DNA from: Viridibacillus arvi
GTDB taxonomy: Bacteria; Bacillota; Bacilli; Bacillales_A; Planococcaceae
Assembly (NCBI RefSeq): GCF_001274945.1
Contig: NZ_LILB01000005.1
Span: forward strand, 996,959-1,060,958
Length of the DNA: 64,000 nt
Direction: 5' to 3'
The position numbers and the translations under genes are program-made. Of the stretch, positions 51,048-60,269 are shown in pieces (position 1 is the first letter of the stretch; every line of letters starts with the position of its first letter). The notes below the pieces were generated by a model. It saw only the letters and a list, made by a program, of their open reading frames with translations. It was not told the DNA's origin and ran no database searches.

Positions 51048-51893
51048 CTAATTACATATTAGTACATACGTAGACATCGGTTTAATAGCATTTTTTTGTA
51101 TTGCTTCTTTCAGTATCAATATTTCACTATGCAGTAATAGGACCAACTTTTCTGGAATATAATCTACAGCCATCAGCTCACTGGCATAATCTTGGATAGT
51201 AAAGTCCACTTCCCATTCTCCATCCTGTAATTCCGGAGAGAAAATTATATTCTCTTTTTGGATTTCCCAGCCAGTTTGCTGAATTATTTTCTTAATATCC
51301 TCTGCCGTGAATAATGTACGGATATTAGAGATACTTGTTTCTTTATATACTTCATATTGAGCTTGAATTAATACAGCCAGAAAATGAGGATACTGTTCAA
51401 TATTTGTTACCCTTGCATCCCATTCTGCAAAGCATAATGTTTTACCCCATTTTCTAGCCTTCTTTAATACTGCTGCTAGCTGCTCGGCTGACTGGAAATA
51501 CCAAGAACAGTGCGATAACACAACTATATCAAATGATGGTTCCGGAAAATCAATTTCGTCCCCAATCACATCTGTAGCTAAATTTATTTGTATTTGTGCA
51601 CCTAATTTTGAGGCTTTTAAATGCCTGGTTGCTTCTCCTAATGTGATGGGGCTACCATAATCTGCAGCCGCGACATCAATACCATGAACAAAGCCTTCTT
51701 CACCTACTAGATGTGCTAATACTGCTGTAGTATCCCCTTGTCCACAACCTATTTCCAATACTCTCATCCCTTTTTTGATTGAACAAAACTGCGCTAACTT
51801 CAAACGATGTGCTGTCTGGATTTTTTGAATTGTACTATCGTTACCATAAATGGCCATACAGTCTACAATTTCTTCTATTATCTTTTCATCCAT
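51048..51893 (-). CDS. Class I SAM-dependent methyltransferase
   Basis: 281 residues. Motif I is MRVLEIGCGQGDTTAVLAHL near residue 40, followed by GFVHGIDVAAADYGSP, and the PSFDIVVLSHCSWYFQS segment (post-motif II) near 130. The first 25 residues are helical. No acceptor-specific motif is recognised. It is divergent from the ABC exporter (gap 107 bp), so the pair may act together, for example in drug resistance, but this is speculation. Confidence 0.8.
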   Translation of the reverse strand: MDEKIIEEIVDCMAIYGNDSTIQKIQTAHRLKLAQFCSIKKGMRVLEIGCGQGDTTAVLAHLVGEEGFVHGIDVAAADYGSPITLGEATRHLKASKLGAQIQINLATDVIGDEIDFPEPSFDIVVLSHCSWYFQSAEQLAAVLKKARKWGKTLCFAEWDARVTNIEQYPHFLAVLIQAQYEVYKETSISNIRTLFTAEDIKKIIQQTGWEIQKENIIFSPELQDGEWEVDFTIQDYASELMAVDYIPEKLVLLLHSEILILKEAIQKNAIKPMSTYVLICN

Positions 51894-52000
51894 CTAGTTA
51901 CCTCCAACACTTAAATTCATATTGTAATATCTTCCATACTAAATTAGACTATGTGTACAATCAACTTAATTTAATAATGTATAAAAAAGGAGTGAATTTT

Positions 52001-52723
52001 ATGTCTTCAATCCAATTAACAGATGTACAAAAGCACTTTCAAAAAAGATCCATTATTCAAAATGTCAGTCTGTCTATTGACTCAGGAAAAATTTTTGGAC
52101 TAATCGGTCCTTCTGGTTGTGGTAAAACAACATTAATCAAACTAATAGTAGGTATGTTAAAAGCGGATGCAGGTCAAATAGAAGTTTTTCAGCAAACTGT
52201 ACCAAATTACAATTTACTTAAAAGAATTGGCTATATGGCACAATCCGATGCTTTATATAGTGATTTAACTGGAATGGAGAATATGCAATTTTTTGCGAAG
52301 TTATATTCTTTAAATAAAGCAGAAAGAGACAAACGTATTGCTTATGCTGCGGATATTGTCCAACTAACAAATGAGCTTTCTCAAAAAGTACAAAACTACT
52401 CTGGCGGTATGAAACGAAGACTCTCTTTAGCCATAGCACTGCTTCAAAACCCAGATATTCTTATTTTAGATGAACCAACTGTAGGTATTGACCCTGCTCT
52501 AAAACTCACAATCTGGCAAGAGCTTGAACGTCTGAAAAAAATAGAGAAGAAAACCATCCTTCTAACTACACATGTAATGGATGAAGCCGAAAAATGCGAT
52601 GAGCTCGCTTTAATGCGAGTAGGTAAAATAATCGCAACTGGAACACCTACTACATTAAAAGCACTATATAGCGCAGACACATTTGATGAAGTGTTTTTAC
52701 GAGCTGGGGGTGCTAAAATATGA
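52001..52723 (+). CDS. ABC transporter ATP-binding protein
   Basis: 240 residues from ATG at 52001 after AAAGGAGTG; a longer upstream frame is not coding. Walker A is GPSGCGKTTLIK near residue 40, the Q loop is GYMAQSDALYSDLTG, the signature is YSGGMKRRLSLAIALLQNP and Walker B is ILILDEPTVGIDP; the switch His follows in LLTTHVMDEAEKCD. It is of the DrrA/CcmA-like export type. It overlaps the permease start by 4 bp (ATGA). Confidence 0.9.
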   Translation: MSSIQLTDVQKHFQKRSIIQNVSLSIDSGKIFGLIGPSGCGKTTLIKLIVGMLKADAGQIEVFQQTVPNYNLLKRIGYMAQSDALYSDLTGMENMQFFAKLYSLNKAERDKRIAYAADIVQLTNELSQKVQNYSGGMKRRLSLAIALLQNPDILILDEPTVGIDPALKLTIWQELERLKKIEKKTILLTTHVMDEAEKCDELALMRVGKIIATGTPTTLKALYSADTFDEVFLRAGGAKI

Positions 52724-53757
52724 GAATTATTGCTTTAGTAAACAGAATAATTCAGCAAATGCTAAGAGATAAACGGACACTTGCACTACTATTTCTTGCA
52801 CCGCTACTCATCTTGAGTTTGATGTACTTTATCTTTCATACAGAAGATAGTTCTCCGAAGCTTGGGGTGATTGGTGGAGATACGAAAATAGTTAAAACAT
52901 TAGAAAATGCTAATATTGAAGTAGAAAAGTTTAACCAGCTTTCTCAAAAAGAGGCACTTGCTGAAGGTTTAGACGGTTGGCTAACAATTGAAAATAAGCA
53001 ACTCTCTTTGACCTTACAGAATGACTCACCTAGTAAAGCAAAAGCATTACAAATGCAGGTGAAACAAGCACTAACAACCTTCCAAATGAATAGTATTTCT
53101 AGTAAAATTCCGGATCTTGGAGTGACTATAAATTATGTATATGGTGATGAAAATACCCAGTTATTTGACATCATTAGCCCTATTTTAGTCGGCTTCTTTG
53201 TTTTCTTTTTCGTCTTCCTCATTGCCGGAATTGCATTATTAAAGGAACGTACTACAGGCACATTAGAAAGGTTATTAGCTACACCCATTCGTCGTCATGA
53301 AGTTGTACTTGGCTATTTAATAGGCTACGGACTATTTGCTGTCATTCAGACATCAATCGTCGTTTTATATGCTGTGAAAATACTTGATATTGTTCTAGTC
53401 GGATCTATTTGGTATGTTCTACTGATTAATTTATTGCTCGCATTAGTTGCCCTGTCATTAGGCATTCTATTATCTAGCTTTGCATCTTCGGAATTTCAAA
53501 TGGTTCAATTCATTCCACTAGTGATTATTCCGCAAATTTTCTTTACAGGATTATTTCCACTGGATGGCATGGCGGATTGGTTGCTTTCAATCGGTAAAAT
53601 CATGCCACTATACTACGCCGCAGATGCGCTTACGGGTGTTATGTATAAAGGGTTTGCATTTACAGATATCCTTGTTGATCTCGGTGCATTACTATTATTC
53701 TCAATTCTATTCATAACCTTAAATTTCGTCGCTTTAAAAAAATACCGCGCTATTTAA
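52720..53757 (+). CDS. ABC-2 type exporter permease
   Basis: 345 residues. One N-terminal helix (TLALLFLAPLLILSLMYFIF) is followed by an extracellular domain of about 140 residues and five C-terminal helices, for example SPILVGFFVFFFVFLIAGIA. The ABC-2 signature LLKERTTGTLERLLATPIRR lies near residue 180, and FFTGLFPLDGMADWLLSIGK near 270. With the ATPase it forms a lipid- or drug-type exporter; substrate unknown. Confidence 0.9.
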   Translation: MRIIALVNRIIQQMLRDKRTLALLFLAPLLILSLMYFIFHTEDSSPKLGVIGGDTKIVKTLENANIEVEKFNQLSQKEALAEGLDGWLTIENKQLSLTLQNDSPSKAKALQMQVKQALTTFQMNSISSKIPDLGVTINYVYGDENTQLFDIISPILVGFFVFFFVFLIAGIALLKERTTGTLERLLATPIRRHEVVLGYLIGYGLFAVIQTSIVVLYAVKILDIVLVGSIWYVLLINLLLALVALSLGILLSSFASSEFQMVQFIPLVIIPQIFFTGLFPLDGMADWLLSIGKIMPLYYAADALTGVMYKGFAFTDILVDLGALLLFSILFITLNFVALKKYRAI

Positions 53758-54280
53758 TATCGCTAAATACTAAAATAACACGCTCTATATAAAGTGCGTG
53801 TTGTTTCAGTACTTCGACAAAAGGTACTCAGAATTCTTACACCCTGAATGTCCTTTGTTATTTTTATTAATTTTGGTTAATTAAGATCCTCTTTTATATA
53901 TAAAATACTCTTTGAGTGTTACCTTGTATTCCCATTTTGAACTTTGCCAAGTTCAATTTGCGAATTTTTTTAAATCACAGCGGCAAAAGTAAGCATCTCC
54001 TACAGGGTTTTTTTAAAACCTTTTAAGTTTAGTCACCACTTCCCCAATTTTCCTCCTAAGATTTTCTTGAGATACTCATGGACCCAAAGCAATCAATTTC
54101 AATTTGATCTCTTTCAAGTTTTTTATGTCATTCTTTTCTATCATCTCAAAAAATTTGTTTATATTATATACGTAGTTGATTGGAGCGGAGGTGGCGACTC
54201 CTGCGGAAAAAGCGACTTGGCGCCGCCCGCGGAATGCGACCACCGTAGCGGAAATCAACGATCTTATCTATTTATTTTTT
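53758..54280. other. Intergenic stretch after the exporter genes
   Basis: No gene supported. It contains a dispersed-repeat element at 54175-54259. Confidence 0.6.
54175..54259. repeat. REP-like dispersed palindromic element, short version
   Basis: 85 bp bounded by inverted GTTGATT and AATCAAC, GC-rich in an AT-rich setting, with GGAGCGG, GGCGACTCCTGCGG, CCGCCCGCGGAA and GTAGCGGAAATCAAC blocks. The same block pattern is known as a dispersed intergenic repeat in Bacillaceae genomes; this copy looks internally shortened. Confidence 0.6.
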
Positions 54281-54330
54281 TAAAAAGACCATAGACAAAC
54301 TCAAATTTATTCGAGTTTGTCTATGGTCTA
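54281..54330 (-). terminator. Terminator of the peptide-binding protein gene
   Basis: GACCATAGACAAACTC stem pairs with GAGTTTGTCTATGGTC around a short loop, followed on the minus strand by TTTTTAAAAAAA. Confidence 0.8.
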
Positions 54331-54351
54331 TAAAACGAACGTGTTGCTTTT

Positions 54352-55953
54352 TTATTCTACAGTGACATTCTTTAAATCATCAGCTTCTGTTGGATGTGCT
54401 TTAAAGTCTTTTACTGATTTAGATGCTGCTAATAGTGGTGTGGAATGTACTAAAGGTAATACTGGAGCTTCTTTATGCAAAATAAGCTGAATTTGTTTGT
54501 ATATCTCTTTACGTTTTTCTACATCTTGTTCAGAACGACCAGCTTGTAGAAGCTTTTGAACTTCATCATTTGAAAATTGGGAGTTGTTTAATGATCCATC
54601 TCGATCAAAGAACAACGATAATAAATTGTCAGGATCACCATTATCACTTGTACCACCAAGTAAAAATAAATCTGCTTCCCCTGCTTTTGTTTTCTCTAAA
54701 TATGTCGCCCATTCGAATGACACAATTTTTGTTTTAATCCCCACATCTGCTAAATTCTTCTGAATCGCCTCAGCAACCTTTTGGCCATCTGGCATATATG
54801 GGCGCGGTACAGGCATTGCCCATAACTCTAATTCTTTGCCATCATAACTAGACTCCTTCAATAATGCTTTCGCTTTTTCTGGATCATAATCATATAAAGG
54901 CGTATCTTCGTTATAACCCAAAGCCGTAGGTTGCACCGGATTTTTTGCTGCTAATGCTTTGCCTTCAAAGAATGTGTCCGCTATTACTTGACGATCTACT
55001 GCATGGCTAATCGCCTGACGTAACTTTATGTCTGTAAATGGTGCTTTATTTGTTGTCATCCCTAAATAGCCGACATTAAATGAAGGGCGTTCAATTAAAA
55101 TAATTTGATCATTTTGTTCTACAGTCGAAATAGATGCAGGCGCTACTCCATCTGCAATATCGATTTCTCCACTCAACAATGCATTTAACCTTGCTGCATT
55201 ATCTGGCATAGCTTTGAATATAACACTATCAAGCTTTGGTAATCCATCTTGCCAGTAACCTTCGTTTTTTGTCAAAATGACTGAATCATTTCTTTTCCAT
55301 TCTGAGAATTTGAATGGACCTGTCCCTACAGGGTTTTCTCCAAATTTTTCTCCGTCTTTTTCAAAAGCGGTTGGACTGGCAATTGAAAAAGCCACCATTG
55401 CCAAATTATTTAAAAGTGGCATCATAGGTTTCTTTAATTGGATGATGAATGTATAATCTCCATCAGCTTTTACGCTTTCAATAATATGATTTTTGTCGCC
55501 TTTAAAACCGCCGAACATGTCTGCATAATACGGAAATTTATCTGCACTACCATTCATCCAGCGTTCGAAGTTTTTAACAACGGCTTCCGCATTAAAGTCT
55601 GTACCATCATGAAATTTAACATTTTCCGCAAGCGTAAAAGTATACGTCTTACCATCATCAGAGATTTTCGTATCTTTAGCTAATCCAGGTTGTGTTGATG
55701 TATCTTGTTCGCCGAATACTAATAATGTTTCAAAAATATTGCGTGCTACTTTGAACGATTCACCGTCCGTTACTGTACTTGGATCTAACGAAACTGAATC
55801 CGCTCCTCGGCCATAAACAATAGTTTGTTTGTCCTTGTTATTTACTTTATCACCAGATGATTTTTCACCTTTTGTATCATCAGATGAACATGCCACCAAT
55901 AGGAAAAACATAGCCATTACGACAACGCTGAATCCTAATCTCTTATTCTTCAT
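54352..55953 (-). CDS. Peptide ABC transporter substrate-binding lipoprotein
   Basis: 533 residues from ATG at 55953 (MKNKRLGF), after GAGGGGGAG. The signal peptide VVVMAMFFLLVAC ends in a lipobox LVAC, so it is lipid-anchored outside the membrane. The family 5 binding fold is clear: IVYGRGADSVSLDPSTVTDG, NVKFHDGTDFNAEAVVKNFE, NPVGTGPFKFSEWKRNDSVI and AAKNPVQPTALGYNED. It is a di/oligopeptide or nickel-type receptor. No permease or ATPase gene sits beside it, so it must work with a transporter elsewhere. Confidence 0.9.
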   Translation of the reverse strand: MKNKRLGFSVVVMAMFFLLVACSSDDTKGEKSSGDKVNNKDKQTIVYGRGADSVSLDPSTVTDGESFKVARNIFETLLVFGEQDTSTQPGLAKDTKISDDGKTYTFTLAENVKFHDGTDFNAEAVVKNFERWMNGSADKFPYYADMFGGFKGDKNHIIESVKADGDYTFIIQLKKPMMPLLNNLAMVAFSIASPTAFEKDGEKFGENPVGTGPFKFSEWKRNDSVILTKNEGYWQDGLPKLDSVIFKAMPDNAARLNALLSGEIDIADGVAPASISTVEQNDQIILIERPSFNVGYLGMTTNKAPFTDIKLRQAISHAVDRQVIADTFFEGKALAAKNPVQPTALGYNEDTPLYDYDPEKAKALLKESSYDGKELELWAMPVPRPYMPDGQKVAEAIQKNLADVGIKTKIVSFEWATYLEKTKAGEADLFLLGGTSDNGDPDNLLSLFFDRDGSLNNSQFSNDEVQKLLQAGRSEQDVEKRKEIYKQIQLILHKEAPVLPLVHSTPLLAASKSVKDFKAHPTEADDLKNVTVE

Positions 55954-56035
55954 AAAACTCCCCCTCATCCTATTTTCTTACTTCTACCAATTATAAATAT
56001 ATTTTCATAATTTTCAAATAATATTATTCGTAAAA

Positions 56036-56075
56036 AAATGCCTGCAACAGATTTGTGATCCGTTGTCAGGCATTT
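56036..56075 (-). terminator. Terminator of the phosphate transport operon
   Basis: AAATGCCTGACAACGG pairs with CTGTTGCAGGCATTT, followed by TTTTTTACG on the minus strand. Confidence 0.8.
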
Positions 56076-56092
56076 CAGTTATTAGTTAAGTT

Positions 56093-57091
56093 TTAGAAAA
56101 AGATATCTAAAATGTAGAAAATCAATGCAGCCATTGCTGCAGCTGATGGCATTGTAATAATCCAAGTCATAATAATTTTACGAGCTACTCCCCATTTAAC
56201 ACCTTTCACACGTTGTGCAGCTCCAACCCCCATAATAGCGGAAGAAATAACATGTGTAGTACTAACTGGCAAGTGAATTAATGTTGCACTAAAGATAACT
56301 GAAGCAGAAGCTAGGTCGGCTGCTGCACCGTTAACAGGGCGCAATTTCATAATTTTACCACCAACTGTTTTGATGATTTTATAACCACCGATTGATGTTC
56401 CAAGTCCCATTGCTACTGCTGCGGAAACTCGAACCCATCCTTGAATATCATCGCCAGATTGTAATCCTCCAGCGATTAAAGCCATTGTCATAATACCCAT
56501 TGCTTTTTGCGCATCATTCGTACCATGTGTAAACGATTGAAGTGCAGCCGTACAAATTTGTAAATATCGGATTCCTTTATTTGTACGATACAAATTTGCA
56601 TTTTTGAAAATGACTTTGAATAAAGACATCATCAAGAAACCCGCTGCTATAGCAATAAAAGGTGATAATAATAAAGCTTGTAATATTTTCACGAAACCTG
56701 TGTAGTTCAAGACACCAAAACCGGCTGCTGCTATAGCAGAACCAGCGATAGCCCCAATAATCGCATGAGATGAACTAGACGGAATTCCATAATACCAAGT
56801 AATTAAGTTCCAAATAATTGCTGCAAGTAATGCAGCTAAAATAATCACAGAACCATTTGATAATGCGAAAGGATCTACGATGTCTTTCGTAATTGCCTTG
56901 GCAACACCTGTAAATGTGATTGCCCCGATAAAGTTCATAACTGCAGCCATTATTACTGCCACTTTAGGTGGCAAAGCTCGTGTCGATACTGAAGTAGCAA
57001 TGGCATTTGCTGTATCATGGAAACCATTGATAAAGTCAAATGTCAGTGCAAAAATAACAACTAAGACTGTTAATAAGAGTATTGTATCCAT
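56093..57091 (-). CDS. pit: PiT-family low-affinity phosphate transporter
   Basis: 332 residues with about ten membrane helices. The two PiT signatures are present: FDFINGFHDTANAIATSVST near residue 20 and TAALQSFTHGTNDAQKAMGI near residue 185, the inverted GxNDxx halves that carry phosphate with a cation. It follows a DUF47/PhoU-like gene by 15 bp. The pair is the usual Pit/Pit accessory operon. Confidence 0.9.
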   Translation of the reverse strand: MDTILLLTVLVVIFALTFDFINGFHDTANAIATSVSTRALPPKVAVIMAAVMNFIGAITFTGVAKAITKDIVDPFALSNGSVIILAALLAAIIWNLITWYYGIPSSSSHAIIGAIAGSAIAAAGFGVLNYTGFVKILQALLLSPFIAIAAGFLMMSLFKVIFKNANLYRTNKGIRYLQICTAALQSFTHGTNDAQKAMGIMTMALIAGGLQSGDDIQGWVRVSAAVAMGLGTSIGGYKIIKTVGGKIMKLRPVNGAAADLASASVIFSATLIHLPVSTTHVISSAIMGVGAAQRVKGVKWGVARKIIMTWIITMPSAAAMAALIFYILDIFF

Positions 57092-57106
57092 TCGTGACTC
57101 CTGCTC

Positions 57107-57727
57107 CTATGCATTACGCATAATAATAGTTTCCATAGTATTCGCTACATTTTGGCAATCATCTGCAATATCCTCTAATTGTTCATAAATATCCTTGAAC
57201 TTAATAAGTTGGATTGGATCTTTTTCATGCAAGAATAGTTGCTTAATGGATGTACGAAGCACTTCATCACATTTGCTTTCATAATCTTTTATTAAAATGG
57301 CATGATCACGCATACCAATTAAGTTTTTCGTTTTTAATAATTCCATTGCTTTTACAATTTCATCAGCACTTTTCACGATATAGCCGATAAATGTATTCAT
57401 TGAATCATCGATATCGATTAACGCGAACATGTCGAAGTGTGCAATACATTCTTCCATTCCATCAAGAACGTCATCCATACTGTTTGCAAGCGCAAGAATA
57501 TCTTCTCTTTCAATTGGGGTCATAAATGATTTATTCAGCATCACGATTAATTCATGAATGAGAGAATCCCCATCCGTTTCATATTTTTTCATTCGTTTGC
57601 TAATTTCTTCTAAGTCTTCCAAACTCTGAATGCGGAAATCGTTGGCATAATGCATTGCCTCTTGTACATTAACTGCAATTTTTGCTAAAACCTCAAAGAA
57701 TGGATCTGGCTTTTTTCGATTAAACAT
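57107..57727 (-). CDS. DUF47/PhoU-like Pit accessory protein
   Basis: 206 residues, all alpha-helical: PFFEVLAKIAVNVQEAMHYA, GDSLIHELIVMLNKSFMTPI, EREDILALANSMDDVLDGME and IVKAMELLKTKNLIGMRDHA. E/D-rich helices form metal-binding PhoU-like bundles. In most bacteria this gene is the partner of pit (B. subtilis ykaA-pit) and probably controls its activity. AGGAGG site before the ATG. Confidence 0.9.
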   Translation of the reverse strand: MFNRKKPDPFFEVLAKIAVNVQEAMHYANDFRIQSLEDLEEISKRMKKYETDGDSLIHELIVMLNKSFMTPIEREDILALANSMDDVLDGMEECIAHFDMFALIDIDDSMNTFIGYIVKSADEIVKAMELLKTKNLIGMRDHAILIKDYESKCDEVLRTSIKQLFLHEKDPIQLIKFKDIYEQLEDIADDCQNVANTMETIIMRNA

Positions 57728-58442
57728 AAATTCCTCCTGAAAAAGTTAGTGTCAAAACATATATTTGTCCTGAACGCTAAATTAGCTTAACAATAATTTA
57801 ATAGAATATCTGCAATTTTTACATATTCTATGACAACTTTTACAATCCTGTAACATTAGCGTTCACAATTTCGAAAAAAAATTGTTCCAATGTGGAAAAT
57901 CACATAGTTTCATTTGTCGAAAATTACCGAAAAATATACATCCTGTTGAATAAAAAGACCTTAAATACTAGGCTTAACCCCTTGATAAATATAACATTCC
58001 CTTGTCAATATCGAATTTATTTGTAAACGCTTTATTTTTCGACAAAATACCTACCACTTTAATATAGAATGTAGGTTTTACAATTTACAAAACTAACGAT
58101 TTCGGCAAAGGGAAAGCCTTTTGTCGTTGACGACACGACAAATATGAGTTCAACTTCAAAAACTATAGAATCGTTAAACAATAAAAGAAATTCTCGTATA
58201 CCTTCAAAGATACATACACCATAAACGCTTCTCTCAACCATGGAAATCACAGAATACAAAAAAAGAATACGGTAATAAAACTAATGAATGTGGGGAAAAT
58301 TGAAAATGAATTATAACAAATTCATTTCAGAGTAGTATGTCCAACATTAAAAAAAGCAATCGTGTAAATCTCAAATATTGATTTTTTAGAATATCCCTTT
58401 CTAAGTGAATTAAAAAAAGATGTGCATAATATCATACACATC
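57728..58442. other. Intergenic stretch upstream of the pit operon
   Basis: 715 bp without a supported gene. A 66-codon frame at 58059-58259 (minus) has unnatural composition and no ribosome site. A terminator lies at 58411-58446. Confidence 0.5.
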
Positions 58443-58446
58443 TTAA
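58411..58446 (-). terminator. Terminator of the histidine phosphatase gene
   Basis: AAGATGTG and CACATCTT with a TTTTTTT run on the minus strand, overlapping the stop region. Confidence 0.7.
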
Positions 58447-59036
58447 ATCTTTCCTATTTCACTGACTTGCGATAAATGCGCTGATTGGTTGAAATCGCCA
58501 AGTATCCATCTATCATCTTGAATTGAAATATAACTGATTCCTGCATTTGCTAATCGTACTTCCTGCGGAAAAGTTCCACCATTCTCGAGTAGTGTAAAAA
58601 GTGCATGAATAACCGCTCCATGGGCGACTAGAATGACTCGTTCATTTGGATGCTGCTCGTGTATTTCAACAAGTCCGTTTCGTAACCTTGCAAGCACTGA
58701 GTCCAAGGGTTCTTGATTTGGATATTGTTTATCTGGAAAAGCTTTTATACGTTCTTCCATATCCATACCTTCTGCTTCTCCGAAAGAACGTTCCTTAAAT
58801 TCCTCAATTTCAATTAGAGGTATGTGTAATTGTTCGTTAATTATTTCTGCTGTATGTTTTGCTCTTGATAATGGACTTGTATAAATTGCAGCCCAGTTAG
58901 TATTTTTGAAAAACACACCACATTCTTTTGCTTGTTGGATTCCTTTATCATTAAGAGGTACATCTGTTACACCTTGTAATCTCCCTAGTGCATTCCATTC
59001 CGTTTCTCCATGTCTTACCACACAAATTTCTGTCAT
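58443..59036 (-). CDS. Histidine phosphatase family protein
   Basis: 197 residues. The phosphohistidine motif is CVVRHGETEWNALGRLQG at residue 5, followed by AIYTSPLSRAKHTAEIIN, the Glu in LIEIEEFKERSFGEAEG, and the second His in VILVAHGAVIHALFTLLENG. It is of the PhoE/GpmB-like broad phosphatase group rather than true phosphoglycerate mutase. Substrate unknown. Confidence 0.85.
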   Translation of the reverse strand: MTEICVVRHGETEWNALGRLQGVTDVPLNDKGIQQAKECGVFFKNTNWAAIYTSPLSRAKHTAEIINEQLHIPLIEIEEFKERSFGEAEGMDMEERIKAFPDKQYPNQEPLDSVLARLRNGLVEIHEQHPNERVILVAHGAVIHALFTLLENGGTFPQEVRLANAGISYISIQDDRWILGDFNQSAHLSQVSEIGKI

Positions 59037-59076
59037 GTTAGTACCTCCTAAACTATCTTTACTTTAGAGTATCATA

Positions 59077-59487
59077 TTATATTCCAGCTGTATGCATTAA
59101 CACTACTCTCCAGCCATCGGGGTCTTCGATTGTCTTACCTTCCTTCTCCCAATAAGGATTTTCTGGTGGAACTGTATTATAGCCTAATTCACCTAATCTC
59201 TTGATAATCGTATCAATCTGTTGTTGATTGGGTATATAAAATACAATTAAATTGTCTTCAGTTGGTGCTGGGCAAGGGCTCCCATCTTTGTGTTGGGTAA
59301 ATTCCAAATGATATGTTGCAGTTGGAAGCCCAATCAACAAACCTTCATAACCTCGCCCTGTAAATGACCCAATTTTAGTCAATCCTAAACCTTCACAATA
59401 AAAACGCTCAACTTGTCGTAACTGATCTGTAGGTCTAGCAACCCTAACCTGTGTAACATGCATATTTTCTGACCAATCGTTATTCAT
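59077..59487 (-). CDS. VOC (glyoxalase-like) family protein
   Basis: 136 residues from ATG at 59487 (MNNDWSENMHVTQVRVARPT), chosen because AAAGGGG lies 9 bases upstream. The fold is seen in LRQVERFYCEGLGLTKIGSF, the YHLEFTQHKDG metal strand and YWEKEGKTIEDPDGWRVVLM. A single VOC module dimerises; members act as dioxygenases, isomerases or resistance proteins. No specific assignment. Confidence 0.85.
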   Translation of the reverse strand: MNNDWSENMHVTQVRVARPTDQLRQVERFYCEGLGLTKIGSFTGRGYEGLLIGLPTATYHLEFTQHKDGSPCPAPTEDNLIVFYIPNQQQIDTIIKRLGELGYNTVPPENPYWEKEGKTIEDPDGWRVVLMHTAGI

Positions 59488-59639
59488 TCTTACCACCCCT
59501 TTGAAAGGATATTACCATTTAATTAAACTTATTTGTTCCGCCAGAAGATTGAACAACATATCACTCTTTTGATGTATTTCGGTTTTATTTTTTCAGTACA
59601 ACACTGCATAATAAAGTTAAATTGAAAGGGGTTATACAT

Positions 59640-60205
59640 ATGGATTGGTTTGAAAAACTAAATGAATATTTTCCCGTTGAGGAAATGAAATCACGTCAAC
59701 ATATAGAACTTTTATTGAAAGACAAGGTAGGTATTTATAAAAAGTTAGAAGACGAAAAATACGTATTAACATATGTAGATCACCCTAGTTTTATATTTGT
59801 CGATTATTTATTTGTTTCTTCGTCTGCACGTGGTGAAGGATTGGGTGGGGAAATTTTAGAGCATTTAAAAGGCAATGGCAAACCAATTTTATTGGAGGTA
59901 GAATCACTTGAACAAGCTGAAGAAGACACTGACAAGCGATTACGCTTCTATAAACGTCACGATTTCAATTTAGCATCACATATTTGTTATTGTAGGCATC
60001 ACATATTTGTTATTGTAGGCATCATGTAAAGACAGGAAAGCCACTGAAAATGGATATTCATTACTGGGCTCTAACGGGTGTTGCTGAAGAAGAAATACTT
60101 CGACATATGAAATGGATATATGAAAATATTCATGCGTACGAAGATGAACTTCTTTATGGTGCGAAGTATGAACCGACCGATAATGTATTGTATTTTATTA
60201 AATAA
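59640..60205 (+). pseudogene. GNAT acetyltransferase broken by a 23-bp tandem duplication
   Basis: Start ATG at 59640 (MDWFEKLNEYFPVEEMKSRQ) after AAAGGGG. The acetyl-CoA loop SSARGEGLGGEILEHLKGNG and LRFYKRHDFNLASHICYCRH are intact. A 23-bp block (59973-59995) is repeated at 59996-60018, shifting the frame to an early stop at 60029. With one copy removed the frame runs on through VKTGKPLKMDIHYWALTGVA and YEPTDNVLYFIK to TAA at 60203-60205. The original protein would be about 180 residues. Confidence 0.85.
59973..60018 (+). repeat. Exact 23-bp tandem duplication
   Basis: GCATCACATATTTGTTATTG plus TAG, twice without spacer, followed by GCATCATG. Confidence 0.9.
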
Positions 60206-60226
60206 TGACAAGGTAATAGATAAATT

Positions 60227-60264
60227 AAAAAAAGACTTTTCGCAATTGCGAGAAGTCTTTTTTT
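60227..60264. terminator. Bidirectional terminator
   Basis: AAAAAAAGACTTTTCGC pairs with GCGAGAAGTCTTTTTTT, between convergent genes. Confidence 0.85.
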
Positions 60265-60269
60265 ATATA

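Noticed and set aside
54067-54294. 75-codon plus-strand frame over the GC-rich repeat
   Set aside because: It is created by the repeat element and has no ribosome site.
58059-58259. 66-codon minus-strand frame
   Set aside because: No ribosome site, odd composition, no family pattern.
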